NCBI GenBank assembly: GCA_964640385.1
Contig: CAZXFL010000001.1
Location: forward strand, 124,001-188,000
DNA from: JBBDIK01 sp964640385
Lineage (GTDB): Bacteria > Actinomycetota > UBA4738 > JBBDHU01
DNA: 64,000 nt
Direction of reading: 5' to 3'
Numbering within the stretch: the stretch's first letter is position 1; each line of letters starts with the position of its first letter. The translations under genes and the position numbers were made by a program. The notes under the pieces are model-generated. The model had not been told where the DNA came from and made no database searches. It saw only the letters and a program-made list of their open reading frames with translations. Positions 17,942-26,225 of the stretch are shown here, piece after piece.

Positions 17942-17987
17942 CTCCACTGGCGCTCCACTTTATCCCACTATTACTCCACCTTGTCAA
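17942..17987 (-). promoter_or_regulatory. dcw cluster promoter with four MraZ-type boxes
   Basis: On the minus strand a TTGACA -35 (17982-17987) is 17 bases from a GATAAA -10 (17959-17964). Four hexamers lie on the same strand: GTGGAG at 17974-17979, GTGGGA at 17963-17968, GTGGAG at 17953-17958 and GTGGAG at 17942-17947, repeating every 10-11 bases, about one helical turn. This is the known MraZ operator pattern (GTGG-type repeats separated by 4-5 bases). The boxes occupy the spacer, the -10 and the start point, so MraZ binding should block or modulate RNA polymerase. Confidence 0.85.
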
Positions 17988-18078
17988 GCGTAAAGAGTCC
18001 AGGCAGAGATCCGTGCCTGGAAGCGGTTTGGGGCGGAGGGGTCTGTTGGTGGAGCCTCCCGGAGGGAGGTTCGGTCAG

Positions 18079-18561
18079 CTAGGCGAGGTAGTTCTCCCAG
18101 CCGGGCTCGAGTTTGCCCAACGACAGACGGAACCCGTCGGACGGGAAGAACGGCTGGCGGGCCAGGGACAGACCGGACTCGTGGGGGAGGCGATTCTCCT
18201 TCTTCGAGTTGCAGCGCCGGCACGCGGCCACGACATTGTCCCAGGTATGGGTGCCTCCCTTGGACTTCGGGTTGACGTGGTCGACGTTCTCGGCAGGTTT
18301 GCCGCAGTACTGGCAAGCCCAGCCGTCCCGGGCGAAGACGGCTCTTCGCGTGAGGGCAGCGTGGGCGCGGTACGGGACCCTCACGAAATACCGCAGGCGC
18401 ACGACGGACGGCGCCTCGATCTCGAGACGCTCCGACCGGAAGATCATCCCGTTCGAGGCGACGACGTCAGCCTTCTCCTTGAGGACGAGCACCACCGCCC
18501 GCCTCGCGGGCACCACCGCGAGCGGCTGATCGGAACCGTTGAGCACGAGGGCTCTTCCCAT
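18079..18561 (-). CDS. HNH endonuclease
   Basis: The 160-residue protein has an N-terminal segment typical of the actinobacterial short HNH family (ALVLNGSDQPLAVVPARRA) and a C-terminal HNH domain with a zinc site: CQYCG (C83, C86), DHVNPKSKGG with the DH at 94-95, WDNVVAACRRCNSKK with N110, C114 and C117. Such proteins nick or cut DNA non-specifically or at modified sites; the substrate here is unknown. It lies upstream of the mraZ promoter on the same strand. Two short inverted repeats follow its stop (CCTCCC/GGGAGG at 18054-18068 and CCAGGCA/TGCCTGG at 17999-18020) but neither has a T tract. Confidence 0.85.
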   Translation of the reverse strand: MGRALVLNGSDQPLAVVPARRAVVLVLKEKADVVASNGMIFRSERLEIEAPSVVRLRYFVRVPYRAHAALTRRAVFARDGWACQYCGKPAENVDHVNPKSKGGTHTWDNVVAACRRCNSKKENRLPHESGLSLARQPFFPSDGFRLSLGKLEPGWENYLA

Positions 18562-18810
18562 CGGTAGTTGACCGCCCTTCCTGGGACTAGGAGCGAGTAT
18601 AGCCAGCGACTATCGATAGAAGGTGCTTGACGACTGCGAATCACAATGGTGTTATTCATGCTTGAGGGCGGCGGTCATCGTCGGATCCCGGTCAGAGGGC
18701 GCCTTGAGAGCGATAAAGGGGCCGCGCGGGGTGTCCGAAGTGTTGGGATCCGAGACCGCCGCCTTCCCATCTCTGCGTTTCGCGATCAAGGTTTCGGAGG
18801 CGGATCGGTC

Positions 18811-19329
18811 TTAGCCGGCGGATCGTCGCCGCGTACCGCCTGGGGTCGGGGAGTGCTGTTCCACGTCCTTCGCGGCGCTCCTGAGCGTACGGATGAACCG
18901 GTCGCGATCCTGACGGAACTCGGAGACGCCGGACTCCACACTCTGTGCGATCTCGTCGATGGCCACGAAGAAAGCCATCTGGCCCTCACGCAGGGCGTCT
19001 AGGACCTCCCCGTCGCGCCGGCAGATCTTGAAGATGGACTGGCCGTCTGTGACCAGCCGAACCTCGGCCAGGTGATCGTCGAGCCCGGCCGTCTTGTTCA
19101 GGTAGTCCCAGCTGCGACGGACCTTCTGCAGCGACATACCCCCATCGAGCAGGGATTTCACGACCTTCAGGGCGATCAGATCGCGGAAGGAATAGAGGCG
19201 CGGGACCCCGGGGCGGCCGCCGGTCTGTTGGACCGACGGCTGGACCAAGCCGATGCTGTCCCAATACCTGAGCTGACGTGGGGTACAACCTGTGAACTTC
19301 GTAGCTTGGTGTGCAGTGAAACCTTCCAT
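18811..19329 (-). CDS. MerR-family transcriptional regulator
   Basis: The 172-residue protein starts MEGFTAHQATKFTGCTPRQL, a MerR winged helix-turn-helix, followed by RYWDSIGLVQPS and the second half RLYSFRDLIALKVVKSLLDGGMSLQKVR. The C-terminal part (about 75-172) lacks the cysteines of metal-sensing MerR proteins and contains no recognised ligand domain. It resembles the actinobacterial MerR regulators found near the dcw cluster or DNA repair genes. Target and signal are unknown. Confidence 0.8.
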   Translation of the reverse strand: MEGFTAHQATKFTGCTPRQLRYWDSIGLVQPSVQQTGGRPGVPRLYSFRDLIALKVVKSLLDGGMSLQKVRRSWDYLNKTAGLDDHLAEVRLVTDGQSIFKICRRDGEVLDALREGQMAFFVAIDEIAQSVESGVSEFRQDRDRFIRTLRSAAKDVEQHSPTPGGTRRRSAG

Positions 19330-19428
19330 CCAGCGCGCTCCCGACGTACTCCATGCAACCGATACTTCATGCCGGGATGCCGACCGCGCGGGCGTGCGGC
19401 CTCCGGGCGTCTGGGGAAGGTGCCGCTC

Positions 19429-19457
19429 TTTGTATCGCGTGACGCGCCGCGACGCAA
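19429..19457 (-). promoter_or_regulatory. Candidate promoter for the MerR gene
   Basis: On the minus strand TTGCGT (19452-19457) and TACAAA (19429-19434) are 17 bases apart, about 100 bases before the MerR start codon. This is a reasonable housekeeping-type promoter by sequence alone, in the gap after the DUF3040 gene. Confidence 0.3.
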
Positions 19458-19509
19458 GGCCGGAATGGCGATGAGTGACAGTAGGGAGTCTATCGCGCGA
19501 GCCAGCGAG

Positions 19510-19878
19510 TTACGACTGCGGGTTCTCGCCCGGCGGGAAACGCCCGGTCAGACGGGCCAACAGCGCCGGCAACGAGAAGCGGCCTTCGCGAACCATCGTC
19601 CGGATCTGATCCTGGCCGAGTTGTTTCAGCGACCGGTAACACAACAACGCGGCGACCAACATAACGACGAATCCGGCGAGCGCGATCCATATCGACACGA
19701 AGAACAGCAGCAGCAACACGAATCCGGCGAGGAAGGCGAGCGAGGCCCAGCGGATCCGCCGCGCGAGATGCGAATACAGCGAGGTGCTGCTGACGGTCTC
19801 GACGAACCGCGGGTCGTCCTCGGACAGGCGGCGTTCGATGTCTTCGAGGATCCGTTGTTCGTGTTCGGAAAGAGGCAA
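19510..19878 (-). CDS. DUF3040 membrane protein
   Basis: The 122-residue protein starts PLSEHEQRILEDIERRLSED, the signature of DUF3040, an uncharacterised family largely confined to actinobacteria. Two membrane segments follow (about 45-62 and 64-84) with a cytoplasmic C-terminus. The start codon is TTG at 19878, supported by GGAGGT eight bases upstream. It directly follows dinB by about 30 bases on the same strand and is probably co-transcribed. Function is unknown. Confidence 0.82.
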   Translation of the reverse strand: MPLSEHEQRILEDIERRLSEDDPRFVETVSSTSLYSHLARRIRWASLAFLAGFVLLLLFFVSIWIALAGFVVMLVAALLCYRSLKQLGQDQIRTMVREGRFSLPALLARLTGRFPPGENPQS

Positions 19879-19907
19879 CGCTTCCTACCTCCGTATCGGT
19901 AGAACCA

Positions 19908-21125
19908 TTATAGGAACCCTCGCGCGTTCCGGGGAGGGGGCGTACCCGAGCCCCGTTCGCGTCCCCGCTCCAGTAAGGTCGCCGGCATCGCTGCATCGCG
20001 CCCGAACCGCGCCTCGATCCGGTCGACAACCCGGTCCACATCGCCCCAGCGTTCGCCCCGGAGCAGGGCGAGCTGCTCGGCGCCGGCGGACACGAGGCCC
20101 GTCGCCGCCACCCCGATCAGCCGGATGCGCCGGCGGGCACCGGGCAGCGACCGGAACAGATCGGATGCCGCCGCGGAGATCTCGGAGCTCCCGTCGGTGG
20201 GAGCCGCGAGGGTCCGGGAACGGGTCAGCGTCGTGAAGTTCGCCAGACGCGCCTTCAGCGTGACCGTCCGGGCACGATAGCCGCCCTTGCGCAGACGCGA
20301 GGCGACCTTCCGCGAGAGCGCGAGGATCTCGCGCAGCAGTTCGGCTTCGTCGTCCAGGTCGTATTCGAATGTCTCCTCGTGGCTGAGGGATCTCGGCGCC
20401 TCGTAGGGCACGACGTCGCGCTCGTCGTCGCCGCGGGACAGCGCGAGCAGGTGCTCGGCTTGCGAGTCCCCTAGCAGCCGCGTCAGCACCGCCTTGGGGG
20501 TCTGCGCCAGTTCCTCGACCGTCCGCACGCCGAGCTTGGACAGCGCATCAACGGTCTTGGCCCCCGCCCCCCAGAGCGCGCCCACCGGCAGCGGCTCCAG
20601 GAACGCGTCCACACCGTCCGCGGGCACGTGCAGCAGCCCGTCGGGCTTGGCCTGCTCGGAGGCAAGTTTGGCCAGGAACTTGTTGGACGCGACCCCGACC
20701 GAGCACGTGATCCCGAGTTCGGTTTGCACCTCGGCCCGGATCTTCGCGCCGATCTCGACCGGCTGGCCGAACAGCTTCACCGCACCACCGACGTCCAGGA
20801 ACGCCTCGTCCAGCGAGATCGGCTCGACGAGCGGCGTGTGCGCCATCAGGATCTCGCGGAACCGGTTCGAGTACGCGCGGTAGGACGTGAAGTCCGGCGC
20901 GATGAAGACGGCGTCGGGACACAAGCGGCGCGCGCGGACGATGGGCATCGCCGAGTGGATCCCGAACTTCCGGGCTTCGTAGGACGCGGCGGAGACGACA
21001 CCGCGCGTGCCGGTGCCGCCGACGACGACGGGCTTGCCCTCGAGCGACGGATCCTTGTGGATCTCGACGGACGCGTAGAACGCGTCGAGGTCCACATGTA
21101 GGATCGGTTCGGGTGGCCTAGCCAT
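19908..21125 (-). CDS. dinB: DNA polymerase IV (Y-family translesion polymerase)
   Basis: The 405-residue protein has the Y-family palm and fingers motifs ILHVDLDAFYASVE (catalytic Asp) and EPISLDEAFLDVGG (catalytic DE), VVSAASYEARKFGIHSAMP, SVGVASNKFLAKLASEQAKPDG, the helix-hairpin-helix LWGAGAKTVDALSKLGVRTVEELA and a little-finger domain. It copies past damaged bases with low fidelity. The start overlaps the end of the upstream MFS gene by eight bases. It has no obvious C-terminal beta-clamp extension beyond the little finger that would mark it as ImuB, so canonical DinB is the better call. Confidence 0.93.
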   Translation of the reverse strand: MARPPEPILHVDLDAFYASVEIHKDPSLEGKPVVVGGTGTRGVVSAASYEARKFGIHSAMPIVRARRLCPDAVFIAPDFTSYRAYSNRFREILMAHTPLVEPISLDEAFLDVGGAVKLFGQPVEIGAKIRAEVQTELGITCSVGVASNKFLAKLASEQAKPDGLLHVPADGVDAFLEPLPVGALWGAGAKTVDALSKLGVRTVEELAQTPKAVLTRLLGDSQAEHLLALSRGDDERDVVPYEAPRSLSHEETFEYDLDDEAELLREILALSRKVASRLRKGGYRARTVTLKARLANFTTLTRSRTLAAPTDGSSEISAAASDLFRSLPGARRRIRLIGVAATGLVSAGAEQLALLRGERWGDVDRVVDRIEARFGRDAAMPATLLERGRERGSGTPPPRNARGFL

Positions 21126-22389
21126 CGTTGCGCGATCGCATGCGCCGAACCGCCCGCAGGCCCAGCAACCCCACCAGGACCATCGCCACTCCGACGCCGA
21201 TCAGGACGGCTTGTACCGCATCGGTGCTGAGCCCGGAAACGATGATCAAGAGCGATCCGACCAGCGCCATGAACTCCTGCAGCGAGAACAGCACCGCGGA
21301 CACGCGGCCGCGTTCCTCTTCTTCGACGACGCGCTGGACCAGCGCCAACGCCGCCGGGAACATGTACGCGAGCCCGGCGCCCATGAAGGCGGCGCCGATG
21401 AAAGAAAGGGCGTAGATCGCCGGACCGGCGTAAAGCAGCAGGCCGATCCCGGACGTCGTGACGCCGGCGCCCACCAGGAGCAGCTCTTTTCCGGAAGCGT
21501 TCTTGAACCTCGCGACGGCGATCGCTCCCAGGATCGCGCCGAACCCGTGAGCCGACCACAGGTACAGCACCGCCTCGTCGCCCTTTCCCAGCACGTAGCG
21601 GATGTAGAGCGGTTCCAGGACGAAGAACGCGTTGAAGACCATCCAGCCGACCGCGGTGACGAACAGGAGCAGCCGCAGCTCCGGTATCCGCCAGGAGGTC
21701 CGCACGCCGCGCGTGAGATCGCGCAAGGTCAACTCGGGGATCTCACCCTGCTGACGGACATCCGGAACCGCCATGGCCAGGGGCAGCGAGATCAGGATCA
21801 GCACGAACGACACCGCGAAGACGGTCTGGCTGCCGAACGCCCCCAGCAACAGGCCGCCGAGCAGGGTGCCCCCGAGCAGCGAAGCCTGGAAGGCGACGGC
21901 CAAGACACCGTTCGCCCGGACCAGGTCTCTCTCAGGCACGAGCAGCCCCGTCAGCGCCGAGCGGGCCGGTTCGATGGCCGCGGCGCCCAGCCCCACCAGG
22001 AACGACGACAGGTACATCCAGGGCAGCGTCGTGCCGTACCAGCCGACCGCGATGGCCGCCGCGATGATCACGTACCCGCCGAAGTTGAGCCACTTCGGGC
22101 TCCAGCGGTCCACGAACAGGCCTTGGGCGATCATGCCGATCACGAACGGGAGCGAGAGCGAGGCGCCGAAGATGGCGAGCTGGCGCGGCGATCCGTTCAG
22201 CCGGAACGTCGCCTCGGCGATCAGCGCGCCGAAGTAGCCCCAGAACGCGAGGTTTCCGGCCGCGTGCGAGAGGACCAGCCAGCGGAACCCGGGGATCGCC
22301 AGGAGTCGGACGTCGCCGAGGGCTTCCTGCTGGATCAGGTCGTCAGGGATGCCCCGGCTGGTGGCGTCGTGCGCGTCGTGGTCGGTCAT
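21118..22389 (-). CDS. Major facilitator superfamily transporter
   Basis: A 423-residue protein with 11-12 predicted membrane segments. The MFS loop 2-3 motif is degenerate (FVDRWSPKWLN), and the fourth-helix region has GAAAIEPARSALTGLLVPERDLVRANG, typical of the MFS_3/enterobactin-exporter-like subgroup, so an efflux role is likely; substrate unknown. The start chosen is ATG at 22389 because the open frame upstream runs into dnaE2. It sits between dnaE2 and dinB on the same strand with 74 bases to dnaE2, and overlaps dinB, so it may be carried on the SOS-controlled transcript. Confidence 0.8.
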   Translation of the reverse strand: MTDHDAHDATSRGIPDDLIQQEALGDVRLLAIPGFRWLVLSHAAGNLAFWGYFGALIAEATFRLNGSPRQLAIFGASLSLPFVIGMIAQGLFVDRWSPKWLNFGGYVIIAAAIAVGWYGTTLPWMYLSSFLVGLGAAAIEPARSALTGLLVPERDLVRANGVLAVAFQASLLGGTLLGGLLLGAFGSQTVFAVSFVLILISLPLAMAVPDVRQQGEIPELTLRDLTRGVRTSWRIPELRLLLFVTAVGWMVFNAFFVLEPLYIRYVLGKGDEAVLYLWSAHGFGAILGAIAVARFKNASGKELLLVGAGVTTSGIGLLLYAGPAIYALSFIGAAFMGAGLAYMFPAALALVQRVVEEEERGRVSAVLFSLQEFMALVGSLLIIVSGLSTDAVQAVLIGVGVAMVLVGLLGLRAVRRMRSRNDG

Positions 22390-22463
22390 CCGTGGCCCCG
22401 GTGCGGCCGCGGAAGCCGTACCGGCTCGACACTCTACCCATCCTTGGGTACGCGTCGCGGTCT

Positions 22464-25400
22464 TCATCCACCCGCCGAGCCCGGACTCGCGTGCCAGAGC
22501 TTGCTCGGGACCGGCCTCGGTTGCGATGCCGGTCCCCCGTGTTCGGCCAGCGCCTCGCGCAGCCGTCCCTCCCGGCGCGCCCGGTGCAGCGCGGTCAGAT
22601 CCCAGACGTTCTCGGCGACGACGCTGACCCCGCGCACCCCCGTCCGCCGGAGCCTCCCCCACACCGCCACCACGAACGAGTGGAACACCGTCCGCGCACA
22701 CCACGGCTGGACCCGTTCGAAAACCGTGATCTCCAGCGGGTTCGTGGCGTCGTCGATCGTCAGGAAGATGATGCGCTTGCCGCTGCGGACCGCCGGGGTC
22801 TGCGACGAGACCTTCACGCCGGCCACCATCACCCACTCGTCGGAGCGGTGCCGGTGCAGATCCTTGGCGAGCACCACGTTCAGGTCGGCCAGCAGCGGCT
22901 CGTAGAACGAGATGATGTGCCGCGACGCATCGACACCCATGACCTCGAGTTCGGCGCGGACGCGTTCGGCGTCGGAGTAGTCGCGCAGCGAGGTCGCGAC
23001 GGGTTGGTGGATCGCCAGCGCCATCTGCTCGCCTTCGCGCTGCGGCTCCGTCGTCATCGCGGTGAACAGCCGGTCACGGCGGCTCTCATCCTCGTGGCCG
23101 CCGATCGCATCGAACCCACCGGCATGCGCGATCGCCTCGGTCACCGGCCGCGAGACCTGCGCTCGCCGCGTGAAGTCTCCTACGTCGGCGAACGGCTTCT
23201 CCGCCCGCACCTCCGATATGGAACGGATCTCAGCATCCGAGATCCCATGAACATCCTTCAGAGCGAGACGGATGCCATATCGAGAAGGATCGTTACTGGA
23301 GGGACGGGAGTGTCGCGGCACAGCGTCGTCGAGGTCCCGAGCGGTAGCGAAGGGATCCGAGCAGCGAGCACGCGACACCTCCCGTCCCCCAAGACCGCCC
23401 ACCACCTCTACGACGTAGTCGGGTTCGCTCAGGTTCACATCGAGCGGGAGGATCGTGATGCCGTGTTCGCGGGCGTCCTCCAAGATGAGGCGGCGCGGGT
23501 ACATGCCGGGGTCGTGGGTAAGGAGGCCGGCGATGAGGAAGGCAGGGTGGTGGGCTTTGAGGTAGGCGGATTGGTAGGTCGGGACGGCGAAGGCGGCTGC
23601 GTGGGCTTTGCAGAACCCGAATGACGCGAACTGCGCGACGTGGTTCCAGACGGGTTCGGCGGTGGTGCGAGCGATGCCGCGGGCTTCGGCCCGTTGCAGG
23701 AAGTCTGCGCGCAGGCGCCGGACCGCGGTGTCGTCCCCGCCGAGCGCCCGCCGGACGGCATCGGCTTCGGACAGGGAGTAGCCACCGATCGCTGCGAGCA
23801 CCCGCATCACCTGCTCGTGGTAGACGATCACCCCGTAGGTCTCGCGCAGCGCGGGACGCATCGCCTCGTGCGGGTAGTCCGGCGCTTCCATGCCGTGGCG
23901 GCGGCGCAGGAACGGCGTGACCATGTCGGATTTCACCGGCCCCGGCCGGAACAGCGAGATGTCGATGATCAGGTCCTCCCACTTCTCCGGCTGGAACTTC
24001 TGGAGCAGCTCGCGCTGGCCGGGCGATTCGATCTGGAAACAGCCGATCGTGTCCGAGGAACGGATCAGCTCGAACGTCGCGGAATCGTCGGTCGGGATGC
24101 GGTCCAGGTCGAGCTTGAGGTGTTCGACGCGGGCGAGTTCGTCCTGGGCGTGGCGCATCGCCGAGAACATCCGCACCCCCAGCACGTCCAGTTTGAGATA
24201 GCCGAGCAGCTCGACGTCGTCCTTGTCGGCGTGGATCATGCGGTAGCCCTGGAACGAGCGTTCCATCGGGACGCGGCGGACCAGCTCGTCGTTGGAGAGC
24301 ACGATGCCGCTGGGATGCAGCGCGATGTGGCGCGGGAACCCGTCCAGGCGTTCGGCGATCGTGAACAGCAGTTCGAGCTGGCCGGCGTTCAGGTTGGAGC
24401 CCGCGAGCTCCGGGAGCGCGTCGATCGCTTTGCGCAGATGACGGGCACCGATGTGGGGGAACGCTTTCGCGATGACCCCGACCTCGGGCTCGGGCAGGCC
24501 GAGCATCTTGCCCACTTCGCGGACCGCGGCGCGCGCCCGGTAGGTGTCGATCATCGCGACGCAGGCCGCGCGTTCGTCGCCGTAGCGCGACAGGACCATG
24601 TCGTAGACGTCCTCGCGACGCGCGGACTCCACGTCTACGTCGATATCGGGTAGTTCGTCACGCAGCGGATTCAGGAACCGTTCGAAGACCAGGTCGTGGC
24701 GGACGGCGTCCACGTCCGAGATGTGCAGGGCGTAGGTGACCAGGCTGGAGGCGGCCGAGCCGCGGCAGGCGGCCCGGATGCCCATAGCCCGGATATCCCC
24801 GCAGATGTCGGCGACGGTCAGGAAGTACGCGGCGTAGCCCAGCTCACCGATCATGCGCAGCTCGTGGACCAGCCGGTCCTCGACCTCGCGCGTGCGCCCG
24901 ACCCCGCGGTCGTCCAGCCCCCGCAGACATCGGTCCTGCAGGACCTCCTCGGCGTCGCGCCCGTCGGTCACCGGGAAGTCCGGAAAACGGATGCCGCCCA
25001 GCCCGAGGTCGAACGTGCACGCCTCGGCGATCTCGAGCGTCGCGTCGCACAGCTCCGGGCGTTCGGCGAACAGTGCCCGCATCGCCCGGGCCGGTTTGAG
25101 GAACCCCTCGGCGTTCGTGCGCGTCACGTTGTTCGGCGCGAGCGGCACGATCTTGCGCATGCACTCGAGTGCATCGGCCAGGAACGCGTCCTCACGGACC
25201 AGGTAGCGGACCGGGTTCGTCGCGACCGCCCGCAGACCCGAGCGATCGGCCAAACGCAGCAGTGCGCGGATCTCGGCGTTCGAGTCGCGTTCCATCCGGT
25301 GCTCGACCCCGATGAACACGCGATGCCCGAACGCCTCCCGCCACGGACCCAGCGCGTGCAGCGCCTGTTCCCCCTCCCCCATCACCGCGAGACGACCCAC

Positions 25401-25886
25401 AGGCGAACACGGCCCGAGGATCGCCGCGAGCCCCTCGGCATGCGCGAGGATCTGCTCGATCTCCAGCGATGGGTTCCCGCGCTCGCCCGCCATGTGCGCA
25501 TCCGTGATGAGACGACACAGGTTCGCGTAACCGACTTCATCGGTCGCGATCAGGACCACATGCTGACCCTGGGGGCCGGGAGGTGCCGCGTGCTCGCTGC
25601 TCGGATCCCTTCGCTGCCGCTCGGGACCTCGACGACGCTGTGCCGCGACACTCCCGTCCCTTCCGTCGGCGAGGGTGAGGGTTGCGCCGAGGATCGGTCG
25701 GATGCCTTCGTTCTCGCATGCGGCGACGAACCGGGCAGCGCCGTAGAGCCCGTCGCGGTCGGTCATGGCGACCGCCGGCATGCCGAGGTGCCCGGCCCGG
25801 CGCGCGAGGTCTTCAGGCGAGAACGCCCCGTCCTTCAGCGAGAAGAAGGACCGGACATCAAGGTGGGCGAACGAGGGGGATGTCAT
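22464..25886 (-). CDS. dnaE2: Error-prone DNA polymerase DnaE2 (ImuC) with two in-frame palindromic insertions
   Basis: DnaE2 is the C-family polymerase of the actinobacterial SOS mutasome. The 1140-residue protein has an N-terminal PHP domain (FAHLDVRSFFSLKDGAFSPE), the catalytic PDIDVDVES segment in the palm, FGFCKAHAAAFAVPTYQSAY, and a C-terminal helix-hairpin-helix and OB region (WVMVAGVKVSSQTP). Lack of an extended C-terminal tail and the overall pattern match DnaE2, not replicative DnaE1. Residues 76-106 and 833-863 are encoded by two inverted copies of the same 91-bp element; both are Arg/Pro/Ser-rich, look unlike DnaE2, and sit in loops (between TLAD and HVVLIATDEVGYANL, and after EPDYVVEV). 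The frame is intact, so the protein is probably functional. Confidence 0.94.
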   Translation of the reverse strand: MTSPSFAHLDVRSFFSLKDGAFSPEDLARRAGHLGMPAVAMTDRDGLYGAARFVAACENEGIRPILGATLTLADGRDGSVAAQRRRGPERQRRDPSSEHAAPPGPQGQHVVLIATDEVGYANLCRLITDAHMAGERGNPSLEIEQILAHAEGLAAILGPCSPVGRLAVMGEGEQALHALGPWREAFGHRVFIGVEHRMERDSNAEIRALLRLADRSGLRAVATNPVRYLVREDAFLADALECMRKIVPLAPNNVTRTNAEGFLKPARAMRALFAERPELCDATLEIAEACTFDLGLGGIRFPDFPVTDGRDAEEVLQDRCLRGLDDRGVGRTREVEDRLVHELRMIGELGYAAYFLTVADICGDIRAMGIRAACRGSAASSLVTYALHISDVDAVRHDLVFERFLNPLRDELPDIDVDVESARREDVYDMVLSRYGDERAACVAMIDTYRARAAVREVGKMLGLPEPEVGVIAKAFPHIGARHLRKAIDALPELAGSNLNAGQLELLFTIAERLDGFPRHIALHPSGIVLSNDELVRRVPMERSFQGYRMIHADKDDVELLGYLKLDVLGVRMFSAMRHAQDELARVEHLKLDLDRIPTDDSATFELIRSSDTIGCFQIESPGQRELLQKFQPEKWEDLIIDISLFRPGPVKSDMVTPFLRRRHGMEAPDYPHEAMRPALRETYGVIVYHEQVMRVLAAIGGYSLSEADAVRRALGGDDTAVRRLRADFLQRAEARGIARTTAEPVWNHVAQFASFGFCKAHAAAFAVPTYQSAYLKAHHPAFLIAGLLTHDPGMYPRRLILEDAREHGITILPLDVNLSEPDYVVEVVGGLGGREVSRARCSDPFATARDLDDAVPRHSRPSSNDPSRYGIRLALKDVHGISDAEIRSISEVRAEKPFADVGDFTRRAQVSRPVTEAIAHAGGFDAIGGHEDESRRDRLFTAMTTEPQREGEQMALAIHQPVATSLRDYSDAERVRAELEVMGVDASRHIISFYEPLLADLNVVLAKDLHRHRSDEWVMVAGVKVSSQTPAVRSGKRIIFLTIDDATNPLEITVFERVQPWCARTVFHSFVVAVWGRLRRTGVRGVSVVAENVWDLTALHRARREGRLREALAEHGGPASQPRPVPSKLWHASPGSAGG
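23300..23390 (-). repeat. Palindromic element, copy A, in dnaE2
   Basis: A 91-bp imperfect palindrome with terminal inverted repeats: on the plus strand the left arm GGGACGGGAGTGTCGCG (23301-23317) is complementary to the right arm CGCGACACCTCCCGTCCC (23371-23388) apart from one bulged base. Its reverse complement matches copy B at 88 of 91 positions. It is translated in frame as residues 833-863 of DnaE2. It would fold into one long hairpin as RNA or single-stranded DNA. No transposase is present, so it resembles MITEs or Rickettsia palindromic elements in form; no family is claimed. Confidence 0.9.
25571..25661 (+). repeat. Palindromic element, copy B, in dnaE2
   Basis: Second copy of the 91-bp element, in the opposite orientation to copy A and 2.2 kb away. 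It differs from copy A at three positions (element positions 6, 16 and 46). Two of these differences fall in the left arm and weaken the hairpin. Since the host gene runs through both copies, dnaE2 reads the element from opposite strands, giving two unrelated peptides: residues 76-106 here and 833-863 in copy A. Neither reading contains a stop codon. Confidence 0.9.
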
Positions 25887-25904
25887 GGCGGTGGGGCCCG
25901 CGCA

Positions 25905-26150
25905 TCAATCCCAGAGCCGTTCCAGGTGCCAGCGGCGGGCTCGGCGGTCGTGATAGAGGTCCCAGACCGCGCCGCCCTGTGCCTGGACACGCCAGTACTC
26001 GCGGTCGCGGCCGTCGGCCCACCAGCGGCCCTCGATGACCCATCGCCCGATCACGTCGGTGATCCGGTACGGCTTGCCCCTCCAGGAGAAGGAGGCCGGC
26101 ATTCCGGCATCCTCCTGTACCTGGACGTCGTCGTCGTATCGCTTCGCCAT
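25905..26150 (-). CDS. DUF6504 family protein next to dnaE2
   Basis: The 81-residue protein has a F-W-R-G-K-x-Y core (SFSWRGKPYRITDVIGRWVI), a double Trp (GRWWADGRDREYWRVQA) and ends in WHLERLWD. I recognise it as the small Trp-rich family usually annotated DUF6504, often found beside error-prone polymerase genes in actinobacteria. No catalytic motif is visible. The ATG at 26150 has GGAAGG upstream; a longer open frame to 26276 begins upstream of the LexA box and promoter and was rejected. It lies 18 bases before dnaE2 and is the first gene after the LexA box, so it is expected to be SOS-induced with dnaE2. Confidence 0.75.
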   Translation of the reverse strand: MAKRYDDDVQVQEDAGMPASFSWRGKPYRITDVIGRWVIEGRWWADGRDREYWRVQAQGGAVWDLYHDRRARRWHLERLWD

Positions 26151-26200
26151 CCCCCGCCCTTCCTGCTCGTGCCTGCCCCCAGGCCTCTTGTCTCGGGGAA

Positions 26201-26216
26201 TCGAACATATGTTCGA
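26201..26216. promoter_or_regulatory. LexA (SOS) box
   Basis: TCGAACATATGTTCGA is a perfect 16-bp palindrome matching the actinobacterial LexA consensus (TCGAAC-N4-GTTCGA). It sits just downstream of the -10 of the promoter for DUF6504-dnaE2 and upstream of the divergent membrane protein gene, so binding of LexA would block transcription to the left and possibly to the right. Confidence 0.92.
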
Positions 26217-26225
26217 TGGCCTCGA

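Noticed and set aside
17920..17958. Longer MraZ starting at ATG 17958
   Set aside because: This would begin inside the promoter -10 and MraZ boxes. GTG 17919 has a strong ribosome site.
17999..18068. Two short inverted repeats after the HNH gene as terminators
   Set aside because: Stems are only 6-7 bp and no T tract follows, so a terminator cannot be claimed.
18610..18619. Palindrome CTATCGATAG upstream of the HNH gene as an operator
   Set aside because: A 10-bp palindrome alone is weak evidence. TATACT nearby could be a -10, but no matching -35 was found. The 249-base gap shows nothing else.
22390..22836. Longer MFS protein starting at 22836
   Set aside because: It would overlap the dnaE2 3' end by over 370 bases, and that part is not membrane-like. 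The ATG at 22389 gives a normal MFS length.
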